Shown: positions 1-10,451, counted from the first letter of the stretch. The stretch: DNA of 64,000 nucleotides from Telopea speciosissima (GCF_018873765.1 NC_057919.1:70736984-70800983), one strand, 5' to 3'. Notes: a model not told the origin generated them from the letters alone. Made by a program: numbers and translations.

Positions 1-259
1 AGGAGGAGGAGACCGAGATTTGGAATTTGGAAGGATCCAAGAGAACCCAAATTCGGCCATTGGGGGAGTAGTTATAGTTGGAAAGGAATGACCAAGAGGG
101 GGCAAGGGAGTGGGCAATGCGGGAAGAATTTTGCTCGAGCACTTTGGTTTCAAGGAGGCAGCAGAGGGAGGATTTGGTGGACTTGAGATGGGCACGGATT
201 TCAGCTTGTTTGGCCGGAGCATTGAGCCCACGGACGTTCCAAATAATCCAAGGGATCAT
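1..259 (-). CDS. LINE ORF2, N-terminal part of AP endonuclease domain (partial)
   Basis: The minus strand opens at an ATG at 259-257 and reads without a stop to the window edge (86 codons). It starts MIPWIIWNVRGLNAPAKQ, which is the diagnostic start of plant LINE ORF2 proteins. The WNVRGLN block carries the Asn of the endonuclease metal site, and LLETKV follows about 20 residues later and supplies the Glu. In the family this domain nicks target DNA to prime reverse transcription. The rest of ORF2 (reverse transcriptase, RNase H) is outside the window. This stretch looks intact, unlike the ORF1 next to it. Confidence 0.85.
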   Translation of the reverse strand, partial: MIPWIIWNVRGLNAPAKQAEIRAHLKSTKSSLCCLLETKVLEQNSSRIAHSLAPSWSFLSNYNYSPNGRIWVLLDPSKFQISVSSS

Positions 260-2172
260 GAGAAAGGGGGGGGAGGGGGCAGCCAACCAGTGGAGGAATT
301 AACCCTGGACCCCGGTGGGACACTACGAGGGCGGAGACGGTAGTCTTTCAAAGGGGGAAAGCAAACTAGGGAAGGGGAGGAGGGGGGGATGACACAAGGC
401 GATGTGGGCCCAATTGAACCGGAGGGGTGAGTTGGGACAGGTTTGGCTGGGTTCAGCCGGATTGGTATAAGTGTGGAAAGGGTAGTTAAGTGGATAGGGG
501 GGTGGGTATGCGGGTCGGGTCGACAGGGGCCAGGTTTAAGCGAGAAGGGATAAGGGGGGGTGGTTTAATTTAGAAGGGACAGGGGGGACCACGAGGAGTG
601 GTCAATGGGGTTATATGGGGAACAGGGGACCTCGGTGGTGGTGGGTGAAAGCTAAAAAAAGGGGGGTTTTATAGCGTAGCAGTGGGGGGGCTGATGTTTA
701 AGGTAGTAGAAGGGGAAGGGGAGCGAGGCAGGGCCAAAAGGTGAGATGCAGGGGGTTTCGCAAAGAGATGTTGCAGACCTTCGTTGAGAGTCAGCCTGGA
801 CTCCTTGGAAGCCGAAGAGACAGTGACAGCACAATCGTCTTCAGGATCGAGACTCATGAGGGCAGCGAATCGATTGTGGGCTTTGTCAGGAGAGCAGCGA
901 GGTAGGTGGGCCTCGGGGAGCTCGCCGAGAGAGGAAATCTCTGCAAGTTCCCGGTGACTTCTCCGACGACGATTCCTTTGTTTTTTCCGGCCGCGAGGGG
1001 GGGGGTTTTGGGGTCGACTGCCTCAGGCGCCATGGAGGTCATCGTTGATTGTTCCACTGCCACAACCGCGATAGGGCCAGTCAAGTTATCTCCAGGAGCA
1101 GCAACAACCTGAGAAGAACCAAGCAGGGGGATCTCAGGGACAGCGGAATCAGCAGCAGGCAAGGCAAGCGAAGCCTCAGTAGGCAAAGTACCCGTGGCCA
1201 AAGACGAAGCAGGAAGGAGTTCTCCAGCTGGGGTCTCAGCCTCGACCGGCGTCACCGGTGCTGATTGGGAAGAAGCTGAGAGATCCTTGGCAGTGTTGGG
1301 GTCTGGCACGCAGCTCTTCGAGGTGTGACCAAAGAGTTTGCAGACAGAGCAGCGGTGGGGCAGACCTTCATAGAGGACACGCTGGGAGGAGTGACCATCT
1401 TCTTCCTGGATTGTGACGTAATCAGGAGGGGAGTCCTCAGCACTAAGCTCAACACAGATGCGAGCAAAGGAGAGGCGGTCCATTTTTTTTGTGCGCTCAT
1501 CGGAGAAGAGGGGATTGTCGACGGTCGATCCGACGATGCTGAGACCAGAGGGGCATCAGTAATGGAAGGGGAGGCCAGGAAGGTTGATCCAAATGGGAAT
1601 GGACTTGAGGTTAATCCTATTGAGGGTGGAACGGTGATCCCATTGCCTGAGAAAGATCTGCTTCCTTCCAATCTGCCAGGGGCCACCTTCAAGAGCTCGG
1701 GCTTGGTCAGCTTCGTCGGAGAATCTGAAGATGAAAATCCCACTAGACAACAAGTAGATGAAAACAGCGCCAGCAGCTCGCCATTGTTTGAGAAGAGAGG
1801 ACTTGACGATATGGTAAGGAGGAAGGCTACCCAGGAAATGCCCCACAAGGCAGCACTGCCATTTGGAGATTTCTTCGTCGAGTAAACCTTTGGGACAGAA
1901 GCCAACTTTGGAATCTTTAAGGGAGGTGGGTGGGACAAAATGGAGAAGATGTCTGGCAGGGGTTGCAGAGGTGCTACCGGAGAAGGAGTTCCAAGGTTTA
2001 GCGACAGAGGTATGATGGTCGGGAGCTGGGGTGGATTGGGGGGAGTTGGGAGGAGAATGGGGGGGAGGGTCAGAGAGGGGAGTAGGGGGCAGGAAGCAGG
2101 GGAGCAGGCAGCGGTAGGGGCTGCCGGAGAAGGAGGGGGCATTCCCGAAACAGCCAAAATCAACCCCTTCAA
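260..2172 (-). pseudogene. LINE ORF1 (DUF4283 / CCHC nucleic-acid-binding protein), broken
   Basis: A proline-rich leader (about 2172-1890) is in one frame. The DUF4283 core (about 1890-1556, containing LVGHFLGSLPPYHIV and PIWINLPGLP) is in another, so there is a frameshift near 1880. The core ends in an in-frame stop at 1558-1556. The same frame then continues from 1483 with a zinc knuckle at about 1351-1310 (CSVCKLFGHTSKSC, pattern CX2CX4HX4C) and a low-complexity tail to 854. A further frameshift joins it to a tail ending near 669, and 260-668 is spacer before ORF2. ORF1 proteins coat LINE RNA. With two frameshifts and a stop this copy cannot make one. Confidence 0.8.
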
Positions 2173-2240
2173 TTGTAAAACTTTACTCCATCTTTCGGCT
2201 GTGAATAATACATCGTCTCCCTTTCGGTCTTATCACTTGG

Positions 2241-3811
2241 TTTGACTAAAGTAGGAAATAAAGATGTTAATATTCCTAATGGAGGATGACCTAATCTAGA
2301 GTGCCACTGGTAAACTTCAGAAGAGACTAAGGAGTTCTGATGTAGAGATGGTAACGGGGTGGAGTGAGACGACCATCTTCAAGCAGGTACAAACCACCAT
2401 GTACTTTACCCAATCCAATTGTCTTCCTAGAGGCTAGATCCTGAAACACACAGTGGGAAGGAAAAAAAGTCACTTTACAGTTAAGATCACGAGTAAGACT
2501 ACCAATGGAAAGAAGGCTAGTAGTAAAATTAAGAATATGCAAAACCGAAGACAATGTAAGGGAGGAAGTGCAGTTGATGATTCCTTTTCAAGATATGAAG
2601 GAAAGGGAACCATCATCCACTTTAACCTTGTCTTTTCCAGAAGTGGGAGAATACTGATGGAACAGGCTAGAGGAACCGGTCATGTGATCCGTAGCCTCAG
2701 AATCGATGATCCAAGGATGGGAAGCTACAGAAGCACAATGACCACCAAATGGAATACCTGATCGGGCAAAGTGTGAACCTGAAGGAGCAGAAGAAGTGGC
2801 AGGTGCTGATGTAGTAGAGGCAGCTGCAGCGGAAGACCTTATCATTCGTAGGAAAGCCTGTAGATCACCCTGGGATAGACCAATGTCAGTAGCCGGGGCT
2901 GTAGGAATAGATTTAGAGTGGTTTGCCTTATTTTTTGTCTTCTTGGCAGCCTGTTTAGCCTCAACGTCAGCTGGTTTCCCGTGAAGCTTCCAACACTTCT
3001 TCTTGGTGTGGTAAGGCTTGTGACAATGCTCACAAGTAACTGTCCTTGTAGTACAATTACTAAGAGAAACATGTCCGACAGGTGCAGGGGTAGGCTGGGT
3101 AGCAAACTGGAGGGCTGATCTGTTAGTAACAGGAGGATGAAGCATAGCAGCCCGATGGTTCCCTTCAGAGGCGACCAAAGCATATGATTGTTCAAGTGTG
3201 GGAAAAGGGGAATGACCCAATACATGAACATGAATCTGGCCATACTCCATGTTCAAACCAGCCAAAAAATCATACACCTTGGTTTTGTCCAGATGCTTCT
3301 TATATGCAGTGATATCAGTAGCTGTAGTGGGATGGTAATCAGAAAAATGGTCCAGTTGCTGCCAGAGACTGCGCAAAGTAGCATAGTATTTGAAGACAGA
3401 TAACTCCCCCTGAGTAGTATTATTAGACTTCTTGCGAAGTTCATACACTTATGCATCATTACCAAGTTGGCCATATGTCTCCTTGCAAGCAGACCAAATC
3501 TGATGGGCTGTATCAAGGAGAAGAAAACCATTGGCAAGATCAGATTGCATTGAGCCAATCAAATAAGACATAAGTATACCATTGTTGGAGATCCATCTAA
3601 TCAAGAGAGTGCCAGGAGCAGTTGGCATGGTGATAGTACCATCAATATGGCCAGTAAGCCCACAGCCAGCAATAGCAAAGTAAGCCGAACGGGACCAGAT
3701 CAAATAATTGCTCCTATCCAGTTTGATAGGATTAGGGAGGAGATCACGGTTGTCATTCCTACCAAGCCCATCAACAGCAGACGTGCCAGTAGAGACTTCA
3801 GAGTCACCCAT
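2241..3811 (-). pseudogene. Copia A gag-protease-pre-integrase remnant
   Basis: The likely start is MGDSEVSTG at 3811. An N-terminal gag block ([13 protein letters not shown]) is followed by the UBN2-type gag core, a zinc knuckle (CEHCHKPYHTKKKC), a basic linker, then the protease block PWIIDSEATDHMTG and the pre-integrase block WHSRLGHPPLG. An in-frame TAA at 3451-3449 interrupts gag between NDA and VYELRKK, and another stop follows LSFIS at 2588. The protease motif reads D-S-E where the copia family has D-S-G, so the active-site loop is altered. Homology to copia ends near 2240. Confidence 0.85.
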
Positions 3812-3968
3812 AATGTAGCAAAAAAAAACCAAATCGCAAAGGAGGGTTGTGGTGACAAGAAACACAAGAAATCCTTCAAATTAAAGGCTGAAAATTGGAG
3901 GAGAATCCCCTTTCAATGTCACAAGATGTGTCTCCAAAAATCAGCAACAGCAGACAAGTGTAGCCCTT

Positions 3969-4020
3969 AGATCGATTTTTTCAGGGTTTTGAAAAAAAAC
4001 CCTGTTAGGCTGAAATCGAT
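3969..4020 (-). repeat. Leader hairpin repeat of copia A (3 copies: also 9456-9507 and 9628-9680)
   Basis: Each copy is about 52 bp, bounded by ATCGAT on both sides, with AGGGTTTT and AAAACCCT as an inner inverted pair around a GAA loop. Copies 2 and 3 are 172 bp apart and share the flanking phrase TCAGC(A/C)CCAACAGAGG. Copy 1 is separated from them only by the inserted copia C, so all three were once in one leader between the primer site and gag. The position suggests an RNA structure in the genomic transcript. That role is inference. Confidence 0.75.
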
Positions 4021-4032
4021 ATAAGGAAGAAT

Positions 4033-4250
4033 TGTTTGCTTTAGAGTGGAAGAAGAAGAAGAGAAGAAACTTCAAGAGAGCAGCCATGGTTTTGGTTTGG
4101 TGTGTTATGTCTCAAAACAGGAAACTAACATCCTTATATTGAAAAGAATATATAATTACACACAGGCCCTTGGCCTCATACAAATGATATAAAGAATACA
4201 TAAAAGAGGGGTTATGTACATATATACCCCTGATACAACTATTCTTAACA
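4033..4250 (-). repeat. Copia C 3' LTR
   Basis: 218 bp, starting TGTTAAGAAT on the minus strand and ending AAAGCAAACA. It matches 9127-9344 almost throughout. AGAAT at 4028-4032 is the target duplication outside it. Confidence 0.95.
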
Positions 4251-4262
4251 CTCCCCCTCAAG
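4251..4262 (-). promoter_or_regulatory. Copia C polypurine tract
   Basis: On the minus strand TTGAGGGGGAG sits directly before the 3' LTR. This is the usual place and composition for the plus-strand primer of reverse transcription. Confidence 0.85.
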
Positions 4263-4722
4263 CTGGGTGGTATATGTCATGCATACCCAGCTTGTCTAAG
4301 ATAAAACTAAAGTGATGAGAGCTAAGTCCTTTGGTGAAGATGTCTGCCACTTGTTCATTTGTCTTCACAAAAGGAGTACAAATAGTCTTAGAGTCTATCT
4401 TCTCCTAGATAAAGTGTCTGTCAACCTCATCATGCTTTGTCCTGTCATGTTGAACTGGGTTGTGAGCAATACTTATGGCTGCCTTGTTATCGCAATATAG
4501 ACTCATAGGTTTAGTCGTCTCAAATCCCAATTCTTGAACAAGTTTCTTCAACCACAAGATTTCACACACACCATAAGCTATGGCTCTAAACTCTGCTTCA
4601 GCACTTAACCTAACTACCACAGGTTGATTCTTACTTCTCCAGGTGACTAAATTTCCCCCCAACAAAGGTACAGTATCCAGAGGTGGATCTTCTATCAGAG
4701 ATAGACCTGGCCCAATCAGCAT
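4263..4722 (-). pseudogene. Copia C RNase H domain (pol C-terminus)
   Basis: The frame contains [40 protein letters not shown] and TKHDEVDRHFI. These are the conserved copia RNase H blocks, with E, D and D/H metal-site positions visible. It is out of frame with the reverse transcriptase part that ends near 4631, and a stop follows RHFI at 4405. The remaining C-terminus (4404-4263) is non-coding remnant. RNase H removes the RNA strand during reverse transcription. Confidence 0.85.
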
Positions 4723-6061
4723 CTATATATACTTTAATTCTTAAGTGACCATTCCTAAAGAAGAGAAGGCCTTTTCCAGGGCATGACTTCAAATACCTGA
4801 GGATCCTGTAAACTGCATCAAGATGTCCCATCTTGGGTGCATGCATAAACTGACTCACTACTCTAACAGCGTAGGTGATGTCAGGCCGGGTGAGGAAGAG
4901 ATAGATTAGCTTACCTACTAATCTCTGATACTTTTCAGCATCCACAAGAGGTTCACCACAATCTTCCCCTAGTTTGTGGTTCTGCTCAATAGGGGAGGAG
5001 ATTGGTTTGCATCCTAAGTAGCCTGTCTCTGTAAGTAGATCGAGAACAAACTTCCTTTGGCAAACATTGATCCCTTGCTTGGATCTTGAAACTTCAATCC
5101 CCAGAAAATACTTCAATGGACCGAGATCTTTGATCTCAAACTGCCGAGCCAAATAAAGCTTAAGCTTTGAGATTTCAGCTTGACTGTTTCCCGTGACCAC
5201 AATTTCATCAACATAAACAATGAGAGCCGTAATAATGCTCCCCTTCCTTTGTATAAACAATGTGTGATCAGCTTGACTTTAAGTATATCCATTTTGCAGG
5301 AAGGCTTGTCTGAACCTCTCAAACCAAGCCTTAGGAGACTGTTTGAGTCCATAGAGAGCCTTCCTAAGATGACACACTTTCCCATTGTCACCAGGATGCT
5401 TGAACCCAGGAGGAGAGTGCATATATACCTCTTCTTCTAGGTCACCATGTAAGAATGCATTCTTTACATCAAGCTGGTACAATGGCCAATCAAGGTTTGC
5501 AGCCATTGAGAGAAGTACACGAATGGAGTTATGCATGGCCACCGGAGCAAAGGTTTCCTGATAGTCAATGCCATACACCTGTGTATAACCCTTGGCGACA
5601 AGTCTTACCTTATACCTCTCCACAATACCATCAAACTTGAACTTGACTGTGAATACCCATCTGCATCCAACAGGGATTCTCCCTTTAGGGAGTTCAACAA
5701 GGTCCCAAGTGTGATTCTTCTCAAGAGCCAACATCTCCGTGTTCATTGCTTCTCTCCATTTTGAATCTGCCATAGCCTTTGCTACATTCTTGGGAATAGA
5801 TATGGATGAGATAGCTACAGTGAAGGCTATACCTGTAAGGGAGATAGAATCATAGGAAACAAACTTGGCAATGGGATTAGTACATGCCCGAGTTCCCTTG
5901 CGATGAGCAATAGCAAGATCTAAGTCTGAGGATGTAGAAGTAGAGGAAGGTACACCTGTCTTGATGGATGGAGGCTCAGGATGAGGAGACGAAGAAGGAT
6001 TTTGGCAAGTCTTCTTTATAGGAAGCCATGAAGAAGGATTTCTCCTGTCCTTCGTATACAC
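4631..6061 (-). pseudogene. Copia C reverse transcriptase (two frames)
   Basis: The first part (6061-5279) holds the integrase-RT linker, WRVF-type block [14 protein letters not shown], the [21 protein letters not shown] block, [18 protein letters not shown] and [15 protein letters not shown] stop and short gap at about 5279-5260 separate it from the second part (5260-4631), which holds the catalytic loop and ends in the SDRRSTSGYC block. The catalytic loop reads YVDE rather than YVDD, so the second of the paired metal-binding aspartates is replaced by Glu. Otherwise the domain order and lengths are normal for copia. Confidence 0.9.
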
Positions 6062-6073
6062 CAGTAGCTCCCC

Positions 6074-7379
6074 CTATTTTCTGTTTACCTGTGCACTAGG
6101 AGGCTCCCCCTCAACAACAGTATCCACATAATTTTTCTTTCCCTTGTCAATCTGAAAAGGGGAAATAGGAACAAGAGAGGAGAAAAAAAATGAAACAAAC
6201 TTGGGAACCTCTTCACCCTCAACACTACTACCAAGAGATGAACACTCCCCCTGAAGAGGTAACTGAAAATACGGTATGGTTTCAAAGAAATGGACATCTT
6301 TGGAGAGAAGCCACCGACGAGTAGGAGGATGATAGCATTTATACCCTTTAGATGTGGAGGAATACCCAAGAAAGATGTACTTTAGAGCCTTAGGATCCAA
6401 TTTAGTGTGGGCAGATTGCTAATATGTACATAGCAAATACAACCAAACACCCTTGGAGGAAGAGAAAGGAAGAAGACTGTGAGCGTAAGACATCAAGAGG
6501 AACCTTGAAGTTTAAGACACTAGACGGCATGTGATTAATAAGAAAGACAGCAGTGAGGAGAGCATCAGACAAAAAAGTTTTTGGAACATGCATGGTAAAC
6601 CAAAGGGATCTAGCCACTTCAAGGAGATGGCGATTTTTTCTTTCAGCCACCCCATTTTGTTGTGGGGTATCAACACAGGCCACCTGATGAATAATGCCAT
6701 GGTCAGAAAAAAAGGTTTCCAAACCACTATACATATACTCCCCACCTTTGTCAGAATGAACAATTTGGATCCGAGTTTGAAATTGGGTATACACTAACTC
6801 ATAAAAATTTTTAAATGCAACATAGACATCACTCTTGTGTTTCAAAAGGTAAACCCAAGTAACTCGAGAATAGTCATCAATGAAAAAAACAAAGTAGCGG
6901 AAGCCACGCAAAGAGGTAACAGGGGAAGGCCCCCAAACATCAGTATGGATAAGATGAAAAGGTGAAATAGATCTATTACCATTAGATGTATAAACTGTTT
7001 TACAACTTTTGGCAAATAGACAAGGTTCACAATGAAAAACATGAGTAACAGGACAAGAAGTAAATAAATGTGGCAACAGTTTTCTCATAACAGAAAAAGA
7101 AGGGTGCCCCAAACGACGATGCCAAAGCAAAATATCCTCCCGAGTACATCCACCTTCTTGCCCACAAACATAGGACTGAGCTTGCACAACAGGGGAAGCA
7201 CCAGTCTCCAAAATATACAAGCCGTTAGTTTCATGACCACTGCCAATCACCCTCCTCGTCACCAAATCCTGAAAAGGACAATGGGTAGGAAAGGTGACAA
7301 AGCAGTTCAAAGATTTAGTTAATTGGCTAACTGAAAGAAGGTTAGTGGCAAAGTTGGGAACATGAAAGGCAGACTTCAA
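6074..7379 (-). pseudogene. Copia C pre-integrase and integrase
   Basis: The frame from 7379 shows the HHCC zinc site (WHRRLGHP... then CEPCLFA), the catalytic region with HTDVWGP, HSDKGGEYM and [12 protein letters not shown] (D, D, E positions all present), and NHMPS after it. The frame stops at 6402. Its C-terminal continuation IFLGYSSTSKGYKCYHP lies at 6400-6074 in another frame, ending in a stop before the RT linker. Copia integrases insert the DNA copy. This one is split by a frameshift near 6400. Confidence 0.9.
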
Positions 7380-7397
7380 GGGTAAAAGTGGTGTAAC

Positions 7398-7916
7398 CTA
7401 GATATCTCCCTTACCAGAAATGGAAGAGAAGGAACCATCAACAATTTTTACCTTATCTTTCCCAGAACAAACAGAGTATGAATTATACAGCTGAGACCTA
7501 CCAGTCATATGATCCGTGGTACTTGAGTCAATGACCCAAGGTGTGATGCCGGAGGAGGAAGAGGCTTGTAGTGCAGTGGAAGTAGGAGTAGTAGAGGAAC
7601 CATCCAGGTGGGCTACAATCCGGCAAAATGCAACAATGTCTTCTTTGGAAAGAGAGGATGGATCAGATTCAATGACTCCAACATGAGCCTTAGGCCCTTT
7701 CTTCCGCTGTCCCTTCAGTCCCCCGGAGGAACCAGAAGGGGGCTTCCCATGGAGATCCCAACAAAAGTCCTTCGTATGCACAGATTTGCCACAATGGTCA
7801 CATAAGAATCGGTCCTTCGCAGCTCCCTTAGCAGCCCCCTTATCAGCTCCCTTAGTGGAGTCCTGAGGGGTGGAAGAAATAAGAGCAGAGCGCTCAACAG
7901 TGGGACTAGTCCCCAT
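7398..7916 (-). pseudogene. Copia C zinc knuckle and protease
   Basis: The knuckle CDHCGKSVHTKDFC (CX2CX4HX4C) is followed by a Lys-rich linker, then the protease block PWVIDSSTTDHMTG. The family motif D-S-G reads D-S-S here. A stop follows GKGDI at 7398, before the pre-integrase part. This frame overlaps the end of the upstream gag frame, showing a frameshift near 7900. Confidence 0.85.
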
Positions 7917-8605
7917 GGCACCCCTACGGGTCTCCTCACTCTGTAGTTATCCACACACCTCCTCCAGTGAGGGAAGACTTGGTCGGCCAAGGACTTGTAC
8001 CCTAAGAGGTTCAAAGTCAGAATTAAAGCCGCCAAAGAGACCCTCTCTTTCTCAAACAACCAGTGCACCTTGACCTCATCATCAAGACACAACTGAAGAT
8101 CTCTATAGTGATCATACTCCTCCCAAAGGCCCACAACAAGACTATAGTAGTTAGAGATGCTTCTATCACCCTGGCGCAGGCTAACAATCTGTTGGAGAAG
8201 TTGGTACACCTTTGTAGAATCCCCAACCCGATCAAAGATACGAGCCACACTGTCCCAAATGTCTTTGGCAGTCTCCTTGCCCATAAACCTTCTTCCAATC
8301 TTAGGCTTCATTGAGAAAAGAAGCCAAGCCATCACAAGAGAATTCTCAGTGTCCCATCTGGAGTACCCTTGCTCGGTAGGGAGGGGGGCCTTGATGCTAC
8401 CATTTATGTACCCCATCTTCCCCCTACACCGAAGAATCAATTTCATGGATTGGGGCCAATCCAAATAGTTGTGATTCTCAAGCTTGGCAATAGGAAGTTG
8501 GATATTGGGGCTCTCAAAGGAAGAAGGGAGAGATGGAGCTGTTTCCACACGGGGCAAGGGTGTTTCAATATTTTTCTCACCCATATTTGATCTCAAATCA
8601 GCCAC
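7917..8605 (-). pseudogene. Copia C gag N-terminal part
   Basis: Starts at MADLRSNMG (8605). It shows the gag blocks KLENHNYLDWPQSMKL, LLFSMKP and IFDRVGDSTKVYQLLQQI..RQGDRSISNYY, typical of copia gag. Normal homology is lost near 7930, where the frame shifts to the knuckle frame. The 509 bp from 8606 to 9114 is the untranslated leader of this element. Gag forms the virus-like particle. Confidence 0.8.
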
Positions 8606-9114
8606 TTAAAAGGAGGAAACAGCAGCACTTCAAGAAAACAGGTTTGTCTCAAAATAGTAGGCACAAAAACAGGGCAAACAATAGCCAAAAAAGGCTTGAA
8701 ACACTTGTAGATCTTCTAAAAATACTCAAATAGCAGTGGAGTAAAGATGAGTAATGCTCCTTACCCAAAAACGATGCAAATGGACCATAAAAAATGGCAA
8801 ACAAGGCTCTATTGAAGAGCAGGTGCCAAACAAGAACTCTAGTTGGCGGAAATTCTGGGCAGAACAGCCAAACCGAGATGCAAACCTGATGAATGGGTGC
8901 TTGCAGAAGGTGAGAGAGAAGCAAAGGAGATCAAAGAGGACCCCCAAACGAAACTAGAGCACCAAGAAGCACTCCATTTGGATTCCAAACGGGAGAGAAA
9001 CAAGCTGGAGAAGATGACCTAACCAGTCCTTCGAACAACAGCAAAAAACAGGTGAATGAAACCCTTCTTCACACTCCAAACTTCCTTCGAACACTTGCAA
9101 ACAGCAGGATCAAT

Positions 9115-9126
9115 GCTCTGATACCA
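9115..9126 (-). promoter_or_regulatory. Copia C primer binding site (initiator tRNA-Met type)
   Basis: The minus strand reads TGGTATCAGAGC directly after the 5' LTR. This is the usual plant copia match to the 3' end of initiator tRNA-Met. Confidence 0.9.
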
Positions 9127-9344
9127 TGTTTGCTTTTAGAGTGGAAGGAGAAGAAGAGAAGAAACTTCAAGAGAGCAGCCACGGTTTTGGTTTGGTGTGT
9201 TATGTCTCAAAACAAGAGACTAACATGCTTATATTGAAAAGAATATATAATTATACACAGGCCCTTGGCCTCATACAAATGACATAAAGAATACATAAAG
9301 AGGGGTAATGTACATATATACCCCTGATACAACTATTCTTAACA
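9127..9344 (-). repeat. Copia C 5' LTR
   Basis: Pair of 4033-4250. Bounded by the primer site on the inside and by AGAAT (9345-9349) on the outside. Confidence 0.95.
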
Positions 9345-10032
9345 AGAATAGGCCCAAAAACTGAATTGTTGAGGCTCAAATTTGGGGAAGATATGTCTTT
9401 ATAAGTGGAGAACCAGCCTTCAAAAAATCAGCACCAACAGAGGCTCAAAACCCTGAGATCGATTTTTTTAGGGTTTTGAAAAAAACCCTGATTTTGTTGA
9501 GATCGATGTAGGGAGAGGAACCTGCAAAAAAAAACACTGGATTGAGCTGAAACTTGGCTCGAGTGTGGGTCTAGAAGAGACTGAGCACCCCTCCAAATAT
9601 CAGCCCCAACAGAGGACAGCAGCCCCTAGATCGATATTTGTCAGGGTTTTGAAAAAAACCCTATTTTTAAAGAAATCGATCTAAGGGGTCTTCAAGGTAG
9701 ATCTGAGACAGAAAAAAACTTCAACAAAGGAACCTGCTGCAGTTCTTGATCTTCAATAAGGGAGATTGGTTGCTTACAGTTGAGGTGGAATCAATCAAAT
9801 ATGGGAAGCTTCAAATATCGCAGCCAAGGTGTTGTTGATATCGAAAAACTTATTTAACCATGGAATGAGGTGAGAAAGGGTAGCAGCTGGATCTATGGAT
9901 TACCTCATCAATGCTGCCCTATTGAAGACTAGAAAACAAAAGAAGAAAAGAGAGAAGAGAAGAGGAGATCGAGAGAGAGAGAGAAGAGAAAGGAGCTGAA
10001 AATAGAAGGTAGAGGACCCTAATTCAAAACCT
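9345..10032 (-). other. Copia A untranslated leader, 5' portion
   Basis: About 690 bp between the primer site and the point where copia C inserted. It contains two of the three hairpin repeats (9456-9507, 9628-9680) and GA-rich sequence near 9930-10010. No reading frame is convincing. Confidence 0.7.
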
Positions 10033-10044
10033 GCTCTGATACCA
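10033..10044 (-). promoter_or_regulatory. Copia A primer binding site
   Basis: TGGTATCAGAGC on the minus strand, directly beside the LTR that starts at 10045. It marks the LTR as a 5' LTR. Confidence 0.9.
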
Positions 10045-10240
10045 TGTTAACAAATTTAGAATTAGAGTAAGGCTTGGATGATTAATGATCACCCCAAGCT
10101 CTTTATTTATATCCTTGAAAATAGAGGACTGAAATACAAATAAGCAATGTGGGACTAAAGTCCACATAACAGAAAAAATAAAAGAAACAAAAAGAGGGTC
10201 CAAAATACCCCGACGGTTCTAACAGTTCTAAGTTCTAACA
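10045..10240 (-). repeat. Copia A 5' LTR
   Basis: Begins TGTTAAC on the plus strand directly after the primer site. It probably ends at CTAACA (10240). The partner LTR has been lost, so the outer end is set only by the TG...CA rule. TTCTAACAG is repeated at 10217-10241, which leaves an alternative end at 10224. Confidence 0.7.
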
Positions 10241-10451
10241 GTAAGAAACCCTTTACTAATTTTACAGAAAACCATCATCTGGTTTTGTCACGGGGGATTT
10301 TATTGGTTGTGTTGCAATATGGGTTTCAAGGGTAAAAATGTCATAGGGGTAATATTATCCTTGTACCCATTCCAGAACATTCTTTCTCTTATTATAAGTA
10401 AAGATCAGCTGTAGTCACTCTGACACAAGCCATTATTCAAGGATTTCAACA

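Larger units (their letters stand above)
1..2240 (-). mobile_element. L1-type LINE, 5' part, running off the left edge
   Basis: Reading right to left, the order is a short leader, a damaged ORF1 (DUF4283 plus CCHC knuckle), about 400 bp of spacer, then the start of ORF2 with an endonuclease domain. This is the standard order of plant L1 elements. The right end meets copia A at about 2240, where copia A's pre-integrase reading stops abruptly. The LINE therefore inserted into, or deleted, the rest of that copia. The reverse transcriptase and tail lie beyond the window. The 1 bp boundary is not certain because no target duplication can be checked. Confidence 0.85.
4033..9344 (-). mobile_element. 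Full-length copia element C, nested in copia A
   Basis: A 5312 bp element with two 218 bp LTRs (9127-9344 as 5' LTR, 4033-4250 as 3' LTR), both TG...CA. It has a tRNA-Met primer site beside the 5' LTR and a polypurine tract beside the 3' LTR. The 5 bp target duplication AGAAT lies at 4028-4032 and 9345-9349. The LTRs differ at about 8 bases and two 1 bp indels by eye, so the insertion is not recent. Order on the minus strand is gag, zinc knuckle, protease, integrase, reverse transcriptase, RNase H, which is copia. Several stops and frameshifts make it non-autonomous now. Confidence 0.95.
2241..10240 (-). mobile_element. Copia element A, truncated and split by copia C
   Basis: Element A runs from a 5' LTR at 10240-10045, through the primer site (10044-10033) and an untranslated leader (10032-9345 continuing at 4032-3812), into gag and protease (3811-2241). 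Copia C (4033-9344) sits inside the leader and is flanked by AGAAT on both sides. Everything after the pre-integrase region, and the 3' LTR, is missing, replaced by the LINE at 2240. The coding part resembles copia F in this window closely in gag and protease, so A and F belong to one family. Confidence 0.85.

Noticed and set aside
1252..2172. 306-codon minus-strand ORF
   Set aside because: Only its proline-rich start may belong to LINE ORF1. The rest is out of frame with the recognisable DUF4283 and zinc-knuckle blocks.
9115..9126. tRNA-Met-like dodecamer as a tRNA gene
   Set aside because: Only the 12 bases complementary to the tRNA 3' end are present, directly beside LTRs. These are primer sites. 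No cloverleaf was recognised anywhere in the window.
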